Of a DNA stretch of 64,000 nucleotides, positions 44,895 through 53,664 are shown piece after piece. The notes beneath the pieces are model-generated. The model did no database searches and was not told the DNA's origin. It saw only the letters and a program-made list of their open reading frames with translations. The stretch lies in the NCBI GenBank assembly GCA_048498555.1, contig JBEHXT010000016.1, positions 62,001 to 126,000 of the forward strand, written 5' to 3'. Both the position numbers and the translations under genes were made by a program. This DNA comes from Danxiaibacter sp048498555 (GTDB lineage: Bacteria > Bacteroidota > Bacteroidia > Chitinophagales > Chitinophagaceae). The stretch's first letter is position 1, and each line of letters begins with the position of its first letter.

Positions 44895-46328
44895 ATGAAA
44901 AGAATTTGCGTTGTATTGCTGCCAATCATTTGCTCACTCAATAGCATTGCCCAAAAACAAATTAAAAGAGTTGATGGCGAGGCTATTTCAACAAAAAACA
45001 TTGATAGTGTTGTTCACTATTTGATGGATGCAGGTGATGTAAACGGACTAGGCATCTCCATCATCAATAACAACCGACCTGTATACGTAAAAGCTTTTGG
45101 TTATAAAAATGCGGCAAAAGAAACGATGTTGGATACGGCTTCGGCCATGTATGCCGCATCGCTCGCAAAACCGCTTTTCGCATATATTGTTATGCAATTG
45201 GTAGATAAGGGCATGATTGATCTTGACAAACCTTTGTATACCTATCTACCCAAGCCGTTACCAGAATATAAAGCCTATACAGACTTATCAGGTGATGAAA
45301 GATGGAAGTTAATAACCGCACGGCATTGCCTTACGCATACAACAGGGTTTCCAAACTGGCGGCAATTAAATCCTAACAATAACAATAAGCTGGAAATATT
45401 TTTTACGCCAGGTTCCCGCTATGCATATTCTGGGGAAGGCCTGTATCTTTTGCAGATGGTGGTAGAAGCCATCACTGGGCAGCGCCTGGAAACGCTCGCG
45501 CAACAGCAGGTGTTTAAACCGTTTGGCATGTACAATACAAGTTTTCTCTGGCAACCTTCATTTGAGAAGAATTACGCGCTCGGCCATAATATGAACGGCG
45601 ATACGTTGGAGAAATATAAAAGCACTGAAGCAAATGCAGCGGGTTCAATGGAAACAACTGTTGCAGACTACACCAGGTTTCTTTCAGCAGTTTTACATCA
45701 TAAAGGGTTAAGTGAAAAATCATGGAAGGAAATGTTTTCTCCGCAAATCGGTATTTATACAAAACACCAATTTCCCTCACTGAATAATGATACAACAAGC
45801 GCCAACAAATCTATTCAGCTATCATATGGGCTTGGATGGGGATTGTTTAATACGCCATATGGACGTGCTTTTTTCAAAGAGGGGCATGGAGATGGCTGGG
45901 TACATTATACTATTTGTTTGCCGGAGAAAAAATCCGCTCTACTTATAATGAGCAACAACGCCAATGGTGAGAGCATTTTTAAAGACCTGGTTGATAAATT
46001 AGCGGGCATAAATATCCCGTGGGAATGGGAAGGATACTTTCCCTATAGAAAGAAGGTTACACTTTCTGAATTTGAACTGAAAAAATTTGTGGGCCAATAT
46101 AAGAATGACCGCATGCAGGCAAATATCACACTCGACAAAGGTGTACTGAGTGTAGCAGTGCCTGCCATGGAGTTGCCCAAAACAAAGCTGTACGCCGCAA
46201 GTGACCACCATTTTTTTATGAAGGTAATGGAGGTTGATCTGGAGTTCAGCATTGATGATGATGGCGTTGCAGAAAAAATTATGGTGAAAGATGAAGGCGA
46301 GGTGTATGAGTTGAAAAGGGTGAAATAG
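44895..46328 (+). CDS. Serine hydrolase, beta-lactamase class C/PBP fold, exported
   Basis: A 477-residue exported protein of the Beta-lactamase (PF00144) family. From the ATG at 44895, the signal is MKRICVVLLPIICSLNSIAQ. The catalytic S-x-x-K lies in AASLAKPLF, the Y-x-G/N position is YSYSGEGLY-like (AYSGEG), and the HxG-type third motif is GHGDGWVHY. A C-terminal lipocalin-like DUF domain (about 390-477, FELKKFVGQYKNDRMQANITL) follows. Family members are D-Ala peptidases, esterases or aminopeptidases; resistance to beta-lactams should not be assumed. The long upstream frame (44811) is rejected. Confidence 0.9.
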   Translation: MKRICVVLLPIICSLNSIAQKQIKRVDGEAISTKNIDSVVHYLMDAGDVNGLGISIINNNRPVYVKAFGYKNAAKETMLDTASAMYAASLAKPLFAYIVMQLVDKGMIDLDKPLYTYLPKPLPEYKAYTDLSGDERWKLITARHCLTHTTGFPNWRQLNPNNNNKLEIFFTPGSRYAYSGEGLYLLQMVVEAITGQRLETLAQQQVFKPFGMYNTSFLWQPSFEKNYALGHNMNGDTLEKYKSTEANAAGSMETTVADYTRFLSAVLHHKGLSEKSWKEMFSPQIGIYTKHQFPSLNNDTTSANKSIQLSYGLGWGLFNTPYGRAFFKEGHGDGWVHYTICLPEKKSALLIMSNNANGESIFKDLVDKLAGINIPWEWEGYFPYRKKVTLSEFELKKFVGQYKNDRMQANITLDKGVLSVAVPAMELPKTKLYAASDHHFFMKVMEVDLEFSIDDDGVAEKIMVKDEGEVYELKRVK

Positions 46329-46709
46329 ATTGGATTTGGATGGAGGAATTACCTTTTTGAAGGAATATGTCGGGATCTGGATTTGGAGATTAAAGGATTA
46401 TTGGATTTTGGTTTGAAAGAAATTAATTAAAGACAGGACGCAGGCTTTTTAGTTTGCGTCCTGTTATTTTATAGAGGACATTGCGTCCTCATTTTATTTG
46501 TGATTACACAACTGTATACGGCTTTCCTCACGAAAAACATCTTCTCTTCGAATCTAACTGGAGCATTATAATGGCCGACAAAACTGGATCGACAATTGTA
46601 GCAAATTAATCCATGCCGGTTCTGGCTTTATGCCGGCGAGCTTATTTGTGCAACACCAAATAGCTGATCCACATTTTTATTATTCATTCACTTATCCAAT
46701 CATGCAATC
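46329..46709. other. Intergenic region with stacked GGACGC hairpins
   Basis: No gene. It contains a terminator-like hairpin (46433-46464) and directly after it a shorter stem, GAGGAC/GTCCTC with loop ATTGC (about 46473-46489), both using the GGACGC/GCGTCC motif. The right half is presumably the promoter of the aldehyde oxidoreductase operon. Confidence 0.6.
46433..46470 (+). terminator. Terminator after the serine hydrolase gene
   Basis: ACAGGACGCA (46433-46442) pairs with TGCGTCCTGT (46455-46464), followed by TATTTTA. Confidence 0.8.
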
Positions 46710-47351
46710 ATGACTAACGACAATATGCAGGATAAGCAGGAGCAAACAGGCGCACAACTTGAAACGCGGCGCCAGTTTTTAAAACAATCTTCCGCTATTA
46801 CCGCGATTGCGCTGGTATCGCCGGTGCTGGTCGATGCCGCTGAAAAAAAACTGGACGAAAAGGCCGCGGACATTTTCGAAAAAATTCCGCTGAATGTGGA
46901 GATCAATGGCAAACAGCACCAGCTTTCAGTTGAACCGCGCGTAACCCTGCTGGATTTGTTGCGTGAGCAGCTTCATCTTATCGGCTCCAAAAAAGGTTGC
47001 GACTATGGGCAATGTGGTGCCTGCACCGTTCATGTGGATGGCAAAAGAGTTTTGAGCTGCTTAAGCCTTGCGATTATGCAGGACGGCAAAAAGATAACCA
47101 CGATTGAAGGGCTTGCTTCAGGAAACACGCTTCATCCAATGCAATTGGCTTTTATTAAACATGACGGATTTCAGTGTGGCTATTGCACGCCGGGACAAAT
47201 CATGTCTGCAGTGGCATGCATTCATGAAGGGCACGCTGGCTCCGATGACGAAATTCGCGAACACATGAGTGGCAACTTATGCCGATGTGGCGCCTATCAC
47301 AATATTGTTGCAGCTATAAGGGAAGTAAATGAAAAAGGAGGTAAGGTATGA
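46710..47351 (+). CDS. paoA: Aldehyde oxidoreductase, 2Fe-2S subunit (PaoA/YagT-like)
   Basis: The small subunit of a three-part molybdenum hydroxylase. The 213-residue protein begins with a twin-arginine signal (ETRRQFLKQSSAITAIALVSP, R20-R21), as in E. coli YagT. The first [2Fe-2S] cluster sits in the plant-ferredoxin-type loop CDYGQCGACTVHVDGKRVLSC, and the second in FQCGYCTPGQ with the later GNLCRCGAYHNI. Electrons from the molybdenum site pass through these clusters to FAD. It overlaps the next gene by 4 bases (ATGA). The Tat signal probably carries the folded complex to the periplasm. Confidence 0.93.
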   Translation: MTNDNMQDKQEQTGAQLETRRQFLKQSSAITAIALVSPVLVDAAEKKLDEKAADIFEKIPLNVEINGKQHQLSVEPRVTLLDLLREQLHLIGSKKGCDYGQCGACTVHVDGKRVLSCLSLAIMQDGKKITTIEGLASGNTLHPMQLAFIKHDGFQCGYCTPGQIMSAVACIHEGHAGSDDEIREHMSGNLCRCGAYHNIVAAIREVNEKGGKV

Positions 47352-48331
47352 TTGCGTTTGATTATGTTCGTCCCAACTCTGCAAAGGTTGCCATAGACGC
47401 CATCAATAAAGATGGCTCGGCACAATTCATCGCGGGCGGCAGCAACCTTGTGGATCTTATGAAGCATGGAATAGTTGCTCCACAAAAACTTATTGATATA
47501 TCACGTCTTCCGCTTAACACAATTGAACAATCAGGTAATGTTATTCGCATTGGAGCGCTTTGCCTGAATAGCGCGGTGGCCGAACATGCGCTTATCAGGG
47601 AGAAACTTCCTTTACTGGCCCAGGCGCTCAATGCGGGCGCATCGCCACAATTGCGAAATATGGCTACAGTAGGCGGCAATATGTTGCAAAGAACGCGTTG
47701 CACTTACTTCTATGATCTTGCTATGCCTTGTAATAAACGTGAGCCGGGCAGTGGTTGTGGTGCCTTAAAAGGATATAACCGCATGCATGCCATTTTTGGC
47801 GCATCAAACAATTGCATTGCAGTTCATCCCAGCGATATGTGTGTGGCGCTCGCGGCATTGGATGCGACTGTTATTATCAACAGCAGTAAGGGCGAACGGA
47901 AGATGGACTTCACAGATTTTCACCGTCTTCCTGGCGACACGCCCGAAAAAGATACTAATCTGGAAAAAGGGGAATTGATTACCGCGCTGGAAATTCCGGT
48001 GAATGATGGTTTTGCAAAACATTCCCTGTATATAAAAATCCGGGACAGGGCTTCTTACGCCTTCGCACTTGTATCAGTTGCTGCTGCTTTGGATATAAAG
48101 GAGAACGTTATCCAACAGGCGAGGCTGGCGGCCGGAGGTGTAGCGCACAAGCCATGGCGTTTAACGCCAGCGGAAAAACACTTACACGGCAAGCCGCCAA
48201 CCGCTGACAATTTTAAAGGGGCAGCTGAGGTAGCATTAAAAGATGCAAAAGGATTCGGCAATAATGACTTCAAACCGAAGCTACTGTTCAATACCATTGT
48301 TCATACACTTAAAACAATTGCGGAGGCATAG
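47348..48331 (+). CDS. paoB: Aldehyde oxidoreductase, FAD subunit (PaoB/YagS-like)
   Basis: The 327-residue middle subunit. FAD binding is shown by FIAGGSNLVDLMKHG and ATVGGNMLQRTRC. After this the PaoB-type cysteine-rich insert follows (RCTYFYDLAMPCNKREPGSGCGALKG), which in E. coli PaoABC holds an extra [4Fe-4S] cluster; this insert sets it apart from ordinary CoxM-type subunits. The C-terminal CO-dehydrogenase-flavoprotein domain follows (VSVAAALDIKENVIQQARLAAGGVAHKPWR). There is no signal peptide, as expected for export with the Tat-bearing small subunit. Its stop lies 2 bases before the start of the large subunit. Confidence 0.93.
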   Translation: MIAFDYVRPNSAKVAIDAINKDGSAQFIAGGSNLVDLMKHGIVAPQKLIDISRLPLNTIEQSGNVIRIGALCLNSAVAEHALIREKLPLLAQALNAGASPQLRNMATVGGNMLQRTRCTYFYDLAMPCNKREPGSGCGALKGYNRMHAIFGASNNCIAVHPSDMCVALAALDATVIINSSKGERKMDFTDFHRLPGDTPEKDTNLEKGELITALEIPVNDGFAKHSLYIKIRDRASYAFALVSVAAALDIKENVIQQARLAAGGVAHKPWRLTPAEKHLHGKPPTADNFKGAAEVALKDAKGFGNNDFKPKLLFNTIVHTLKTIAEA

Positions 48332-48333
48332 TT

Positions 48334-50553
48334 ATGAGAAAGTTTATTGAACGTCCGCTTGTGCCTGACGACCTGGACAGGGTGGAAGGTAAACAAAAAG
48401 TCACCGGCACAGCGAGCTATGCTGCCGAATATGATGTTCCAAATGTGCACTATGGCGTATTGGTGAACAGCACCATCTCCAAAGGAAAGATCAGCTCCAT
48501 CAACACAAAAGATGCGGAACGAGCCCTAGGTGTAGTAGCAGTAGTTACGCATATCAATCGCCCCCAGGTTCCCGCGTGGGACAATAAAGGCGAGCAACCA
48601 CCCAATCAACGCGTAGAGGGACAGGAGTTCCGGGTATTCTTTGACGATACTATTTATTTCGACAGGCAACCTATCGCGCTTGTTATTGCCGACACTTTTG
48701 AACGGGCCACTTATGCAGCGTCATTGGTAAAAGCAACTTACAAAAAGGAGACACCTTCTACCAATATCAAAACTAAACTCGACCAATCCGTTACAGCAAA
48801 GCAGGCGAAGGATTATAGCCGCGGCGATAAAGATGCATGGAAATCAGCGCCTGTAAAAATAGAAGCGCATTACTCTACCCCTTTTCAGGTACATAACCCG
48901 ATGGAAACGCATGCAGCCACTATAGTTTGGGAAACGCCGGATAAAGTAACCGTGTACAACAAAACGCAGGCTACCAAAATTGCACAGCAGGATATTATGC
49001 GCACGTTTGGATTGAAGGCTGAAAATGTAATTGTTCATTCGCCATTTGTGGGCGGTGCGTTCGGCTCATCCTCACGCGTTTGGCCTGAAGAAATGGCCGC
49101 ATTGATTGGCGCGAAAAAATGCGGCAAACCGGTAAAAGTGATGCTTCGCCGCGATGAAGCTTTCAATATGGTGGGCTACAGGCCAACATCCGTTCAACAT
49201 GTTGCCATCGGCGCACAAAAAGACGGCACCATGATCGGGATTCAACATGAAGCGTTCGGCTCTACCTCTCAATATGAAAAGTTTGCGGAACGTATTACCG
49301 ATCCTACAAAAGCATTATATAAATGTGCGAATGTAACAACAAGCTATCGCCTGGTGCCGCTGGATATGAGCACGCCGTGCTGGACGAGGGGGCCCGGAGA
49401 AACAAGCGGCTCTTTTGCGTTGGAATCCGCTGTCGATGAATTGTCTTATGTATTGCAAATGGATCCGCTTGAATTAAGATTGAAAAATTTTGCAGAAAAA
49501 GACCCGGACAACAGCAAGCCCTGGTCAAGCAATTACTTAAAGGAATGTTATACATCCGGCGCGAAAAAGTTTGGCTGGGAAAACAGGAAACCGCAGCCAA
49601 TGTCAATGCAAAAAGACGGCTGGCTCTTAGGTATGGGAATGGCGGCAGGAATTTATCATGCCGGCCGTTCGCCGGCAACGGTACGTGCTACGCTCCGCTC
49701 TGATGGAACCTTGCTGGTACAGACTTCCGTTGCAGATACCGGCCCGGGCTCGGCAACCATTATGACGCAAATTGCTGCGGAAGCAATGGGGATTGATGTA
49801 AGAAAGGTAGAATTTCAATGGGGGCATTCAACGCTTCCGCCTGCGCCCGGCCAGTTTGGTTCGCAAACAACGGCTTCAACAGGATCCGGGGTGTATGATG
49901 CGGTAAAGGCACTCCAAAAAAAGATAGCAGGAATGCTGGCAGGTAAACAGGATTCTGTATTTGCCGGTTCAAGCCCCGAAGATTTTTCTTTTGGCGACGA
50001 TATTATTCTTCGTGAAAATGGTAACAAACTGAGCTACAACGAAGCGTTGAAAGAATTATCCGTCAATGAAATTAAAGCGGAGTTTGAATCGAAACCCACA
50101 GAAGAAAAAGAACAGTATTCCGGTTATTCCTTCGCCGCTCATTTTGTGGAAGTATTAGTGCATCCTGAAACAAAAGTGGTGAAGATGAACCGTGTAGTAT
50201 GCGCAATAGATGCCGGCCGCGTCATCAATAAAAAAACTGCCGCAAGCCAGGTTTATGGCTCAATGGTTTGGGGAACAGGCATTGCTTTGATGGAAGAAGG
50301 CATCCTGGATCATCGTTATGGCCGCTATGTAAATAATGATTTTGCTAATTACCATATCCCCGTAAATGCAGATATCTGTCATGTAGATGTTTTATTTACA
50401 GATAAACCCGACCCAATTTTAGATCCGATGGGCGCCAAGGGCCTTGGAGAGATTGGGTTGGTGGGATTTGCAGCAGCAGTTGCCAATGCGGTTTATCATG
50501 CAACGGGAAAACGCGTGAGGGATTTGCCTATCACGTTGGACAAACTGCTTTAG
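48334..50553 (+). CDS. paoC: Aldehyde oxidoreductase, molybdopterin subunit (PaoC/YagR-like)
   Basis: The 739-residue catalytic subunit of a xanthine-dehydrogenase-family molybdenum enzyme. Visible blocks are VEGKQKVTGTASYAAEYDVPN (domain start), FQVHNPMETHAATIVWE, VHSPFVGGAFGSSSR (the conserved GGxFG moco loop), ETSGSFALESAVDELSY, QTSVADTGPGSATIMTQIAAEAMG, GQFGSQTTASTGSG, and the active-site glutamate region DPMGAKGLGEIGLVG near the C-terminus. It oxidises aldehydes, with molybdopterin cytosine dinucleotide as the expected cofactor. The maturation factor PaoD is not encoded next to it. GTP- or ligand-specific residues cannot be judged. Confidence 0.94.
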   Translation: MRKFIERPLVPDDLDRVEGKQKVTGTASYAAEYDVPNVHYGVLVNSTISKGKISSINTKDAERALGVVAVVTHINRPQVPAWDNKGEQPPNQRVEGQEFRVFFDDTIYFDRQPIALVIADTFERATYAASLVKATYKKETPSTNIKTKLDQSVTAKQAKDYSRGDKDAWKSAPVKIEAHYSTPFQVHNPMETHAATIVWETPDKVTVYNKTQATKIAQQDIMRTFGLKAENVIVHSPFVGGAFGSSSRVWPEEMAALIGAKKCGKPVKVMLRRDEAFNMVGYRPTSVQHVAIGAQKDGTMIGIQHEAFGSTSQYEKFAERITDPTKALYKCANVTTSYRLVPLDMSTPCWTRGPGETSGSFALESAVDELSYVLQMDPLELRLKNFAEKDPDNSKPWSSNYLKECYTSGAKKFGWENRKPQPMSMQKDGWLLGMGMAAGIYHAGRSPATVRATLRSDGTLLVQTSVADTGPGSATIMTQIAAEAMGIDVRKVEFQWGHSTLPPAPGQFGSQTTASTGSGVYDAVKALQKKIAGMLAGKQDSVFAGSSPEDFSFGDDIILRENGNKLSYNEALKELSVNEIKAEFESKPTEEKEQYSGYSFAAHFVEVLVHPETKVVKMNRVVCAIDAGRVINKKTAASQVYGSMVWGTGIALMEEGILDHRYGRYVNNDFANYHIPVNADICHVDVLFTDKPDPILDPMGAKGLGEIGLVGFAAAVANAVYHATGKRVRDLPITLDKLL

Positions 50554-50560
50554 TGGGCTT

Positions 50561-50693
50561 GAACCATATAAGTTAGACATCTGCGTGGCCAATGTTTCAC
50601 GGATTAACAACCGAATCACAGCTTACTGGTTAAAGGCCTGACCGAAGCGAAATTTTTTGAACCATATAAGGCATATAAGAGCATATAAGCAGT
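50561..50693. repeat. Dispersed ~135-base repeat, copy 2
   Basis: Same order of blocks as 37557-37690: GAACCATATAAGTTAG, GGCCAATGTTTC, TTAACAA, AATCACAGCTTA, TGACCGAAGCGAA and a closing GAACCATATAAGGCATATAAG. It begins 7 bases after the paoC stop. The rest of the 354-base gap to the GH16 gene holds only the 50781 repeat and GC-rich linkers. Confidence 0.8.
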
Positions 50694-50780
50694 GGCTTCA
50701 AATAACTGTCATTACTTTTTTATATTAGGGTCAGGATTCTGAATTGCAGCGCCGATCATGTCCTTCCAATTCGCTAAAAG

Positions 50781-50821
50781 CGATAGAATAAGGCTGCGAA
50801 GCCTGGAGGCTTTGCAGAGCG
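50781..50821. repeat. 41-base dispersed repeat, copy 2
   Basis: Partner of 15228-15268 (35 of 41 identical by my count). Starts CGATAGAATAAG and includes GCCTGGAGGCT. Confidence 0.7.
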
Positions 50822-50907
50822 TAAACCGCCGCGCCGCCGCTTCTTCGCGCTCGCCGCGTGAAACAAATCTATTCTGTCTTTTATATCGCCAGCTGCGTGA
50901 AACCGGG

Positions 50908-51720
50908 CTATTCAATCATTTTATACACGCGCACATAATCAACTTCCATTTTCCCCGGAAAAGCGGTTTCATCAATTCCTTTTTGCCCGCCCCAGTTGCC
51001 GCCAACTGCTACATTCAACAATAAATGAAAGCGTTTATCAAACGGCCATTCCGCAAATCCCTTACCGGTATTAATGAATTGAAAGCATTGCTTACCGTCA
51101 ATAAACCCTTTAATATCATAAGGTGTCCAGTCAATGCGGTACACATGAAAATCACTCGTTCCGGTAGGCACATTGGTAACACTTGTCTTTTGTGTATGGA
51201 TAACGTGGTTAAATGCTTTTGTATGAACACTTATATGGATACTGTCCGGATCGTATCCAACCTGCTCCATAATATCAATCTCACCGGATTCTGGCCAGCC
51301 GCCATACTTCCAATCGGTCGATAACATCCAGATCGCAGGCCACAACCCTTTTCCAGTAGGCAACTTCGCCTTTATTTCAAACCTTCCGTATAAAAAATCG
51401 GCCTTGTTCTTCGTAACCATTCGTGCCGAGGTATAATGCTTGCCGCCTTTTTCTTCTTTTCTCGCCTCAATGGATAGTATTCCGTTGGCTACCGTCGCAT
51501 TGCCTTTATCCGTATAATATTCCAGCTCATTATTTCCCCATCCGCTACCGCCAATATCATAGCCCCATTTCGCAGGATCAGGCTTTCCCGTATAATCAAA
51601 CTCATCAGCCCACACTGGCTTGCTTTCAAATTTCCAATGTTTATCAGTAACGGTGTCTTTTTGTTGAGAAAATCCGCAGAACGTTATAGCGAGCAGTGGA
51701 AGAATGAAAAATGCTTTCAT
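50908..51720 (-). CDS. Glycoside hydrolase family 16 (beta-glucanase-like), exported
   Basis: A 270-residue exported enzyme with a short signal peptide (MKAFFILPLLAITFCGFSQ). The beta-jelly-roll GH16 domain shows WADEFDYTGKPDPAKWGYDIGG, NNELEYYT, FEIKAKLPTGKGLWPAIWML and the catalytic E147-x-D149-x-x-E152 motif in GEIDIMEQVG. It ends YVRVYKMIE. The extra residue between D and the second Glu (EIDIME) is typical of the laminarinase-type beta-bulge. It probably cuts beta-1,3 or mixed-linkage glucans. No CBM or sorting domain is attached. ATG start. Confidence 0.93.
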   Translation of the reverse strand: MKAFFILPLLAITFCGFSQQKDTVTDKHWKFESKPVWADEFDYTGKPDPAKWGYDIGGSGWGNNELEYYTDKGNATVANGILSIEARKEEKGGKHYTSARMVTKNKADFLYGRFEIKAKLPTGKGLWPAIWMLSTDWKYGGWPESGEIDIMEQVGYDPDSIHISVHTKAFNHVIHTQKTSVTNVPTGTSDFHVYRIDWTPYDIKGFIDGKQCFQFINTGKGFAEWPFDKRFHLLLNVAVGGNWGGQKGIDETAFPGKMEVDYVRVYKMIE

Positions 51721-51848
51721 GTCAGGTTAAATTTGGCCTTTGAAGATAAATTAATTTCATTGTAGCGCAACGCCGGCAGCCGATATTAACCACGCAATTT
51801 GAAATGCGACTGCCATAATCACGTACTTTTGTTTTTTTAATTTTTGAT

Positions 51849-53129
51849 ATGATAAACAGAAAAGAAGAGCCAGCGATAAAAGATGCCGTAGATTTTAATT
51901 TGCAACTTAAACCTTATACATACGCTGAATTAGATAACGGAGTGCCTGTTTATGCAATTGATGCCGGAGCGCAGGATGTTGTGATGGTTGAACTGGTATT
52001 TTTCGCAGGAAACTGGTACGAAGAAAAAAATATAATCGCCGCAACAACAAATTACCTGTTGAAAAACGGCACCAACAACAAGAATGCCTTTGCCATAAAC
52101 GAACATTTTGAGTTTTATGGTGCTTACCTGAACAGGAACTGTTATAATGAAACTGCCACCATTTCGCTTCACGCATTAAGCAAACATTTGCCGGAATTGT
52201 TGCCCGTGGTAACGGAACTGATAACGGATGCCACATTGCCGGAAGATGAACTGGCTATTTATAAACAAAACCAAAAGCAGCGGCTGGAGGTTAACCTTAA
52301 AAAAGGTGAATTTGTAGCCAACAGGCTGATTGACGAATACCTGTATGGGTATGACCATCCTTATGGTAAATACACACTCACCGGCGATTATGATGCCATA
52401 CAGCGCGAGGACCTCGAGAAATTTTACCAGCAATATTACGCTGCTGGCAAATGCCTGATTTTTGTTGCGGGAAAGCTTCCTTCAGATATCCAGGAACAGC
52501 TGAATAAGTCATTTGGCCATCTGCCGCTTAACAAGGCAGAAATTCCGCAGGTTACGCATTTACCGCATCGTGCAGCTCAAAAAAAATATGAAATAATCAA
52601 CGATGCCAATGGTGTACAAGGCGCGATACGTATTGCGAGGCCTTTCCCCAACAGGCACCACCCCGACTTTACCAAAGTGCAGGTGCTGAACAATATTTTC
52701 GGCGGCTTTTTTGGCAGCCGGTTAATGAGCAATATCCGCGAAGAAAAAGGCTACACCTATGGCATATACAGTTATTTGCAAAACCATGTGGACAGCAGCG
52801 CCTGGATGGTGAGCACCGAAGCGGGACGCGATGTAAGCCGCGCAACAATTGAGGAAGTGTATAAAGAAATGGATATACTAAGAAAAGAATTGGTGGAAGA
52901 TGAAGAGCTGCACCTGGTAAAAAATTACATGATGGGCTCTATTCTGGGTGACCTGGACGGCCCGTTCCAGGTAATATCCCGGTGGAAAAATTATATATTA
53001 AATAATCTTACAGAAGAGTATTTTTATAATAGTATCAACACGATCAGAGCGATAACAGCCGAAGAAATAAGGGACCTTGCTAACAAATACCTGGTTGCAG
53101 ACGAGTTTTACGAGCTGGTTGTTGTATAG
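51849..53129 (+). CDS. M16-family (insulinase-like) protein, catalytically degenerate
   Basis: The 426-residue length and architecture match one M16 half: an N-terminal domain (VPVYAIDAGAQDVVMVELVFFAGNWYEEKN) and a C-terminal M16_C domain with FGGFFGSRLMSNIREEKGYTYGIYSY and a substrate-binding R/Y pair (REEKGYTY). The zinc-binding HxxEH, expected shortly after the first VELVF strand, is replaced by ATTNYLLKNG, so the protein cannot be a metalloprotease alone. It resembles the inactive partner chains of M16 heterodimers. No active partner lies in the window. There is no signal peptide, unlike many M16 proteins. ATG start. Confidence 0.88.
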   Translation: MINRKEEPAIKDAVDFNLQLKPYTYAELDNGVPVYAIDAGAQDVVMVELVFFAGNWYEEKNIIAATTNYLLKNGTNNKNAFAINEHFEFYGAYLNRNCYNETATISLHALSKHLPELLPVVTELITDATLPEDELAIYKQNQKQRLEVNLKKGEFVANRLIDEYLYGYDHPYGKYTLTGDYDAIQREDLEKFYQQYYAAGKCLIFVAGKLPSDIQEQLNKSFGHLPLNKAEIPQVTHLPHRAAQKKYEIINDANGVQGAIRIARPFPNRHHPDFTKVQVLNNIFGGFFGSRLMSNIREEKGYTYGIYSYLQNHVDSSAWMVSTEAGRDVSRATIEEVYKEMDILRKELVEDEELHLVKNYMMGSILGDLDGPFQVISRWKNYILNNLTEEYFYNSINTIRAITAEEIRDLANKYLVADEFYELVVV

Positions 53130-53163
53130 CTTCAGCGTTTAACAGTAATGTAAAATATAACAA

Positions 53164-53520
53164 GTGGGAAAATTTATTGGTAAAATCCTGGTTACGGCAC
53201 TGGCAGCTTTAATAGCGGCGCATTTTATTCCCGGAGTATTTATAAAGAACGGAACAAGCGCGGTTTTGCTGGCATTGGTACTAGCTGTACTAAATGCAAT
53301 TGTGCGCCCGATATTAATTATACTTACCATTCCCATAACTGTAGTTACGTTCGGCTTATTCCTGTTGGTTATTAATACAATCATTATAAAATGGTCCGCG
53401 CTGATTGTAAAAGGTTTTAATGTGGCAAATTGGTGGAGTGCCTTCTGGTTCGGAATACTTTTATCGATTGTTACCTACATAATTGAATCGCTGATCAACA
53501 GGCACGCTGAAAAAGATTAA
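53164..53520 (+). CDS. Small membrane protein of the YvlD/'phage holin family' type
   Basis: A 118-residue membrane protein with four hydrophobic segments (ILVTALAALIAAHFIPGVFI, AVLLALVLAVLNAIV, PILIILTIPITVVTFGLFLLVINTI, WWSAFWFGILLSIVTYII). The family is often named 'phage holin' in databases (PF04020), but chromosomal copies like this are not part of prophages, and no phage genes lie nearby. The GTG start at 53164 is chosen because the family N-terminus begins at about this point. Function unknown; it may support envelope stress responses. The M16-like gene ends 34 bases upstream, so co-transcription is possible. Confidence 0.82.
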   Translation: MGKFIGKILVTALAALIAAHFIPGVFIKNGTSAVLLALVLAVLNAIVRPILIILTIPITVVTFGLFLLVINTIIIKWSALIVKGFNVANWWSAFWFGILLSIVTYIIESLINRHAEKD

Positions 53521-53664
53521 CCCTGTAACACTTAAAAGAAAAATCTACAACGAAGCTTGCCTGTACAGTTTGTTGCAAAACTGAATTTCGCCTTCTAATA
53601 AACCGGCGATTTGTTTGTAACAGGCTTTTTTGTAACAGCAGTTGCACAAATATTCGTATTGCGT

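Noticed and set aside
44895..46328. Beta-lactam resistance gene
   Set aside because: The SxxK fold is shared by esterases and peptidases, and the C-terminal domain and overall pattern fit a general serine hydrolase rather than a lactamase.
53164..53520. Prophage marker (holin-family name)
   Set aside because: The family is mostly chromosomal and no phage structural, lysis or integrase genes lie nearby.
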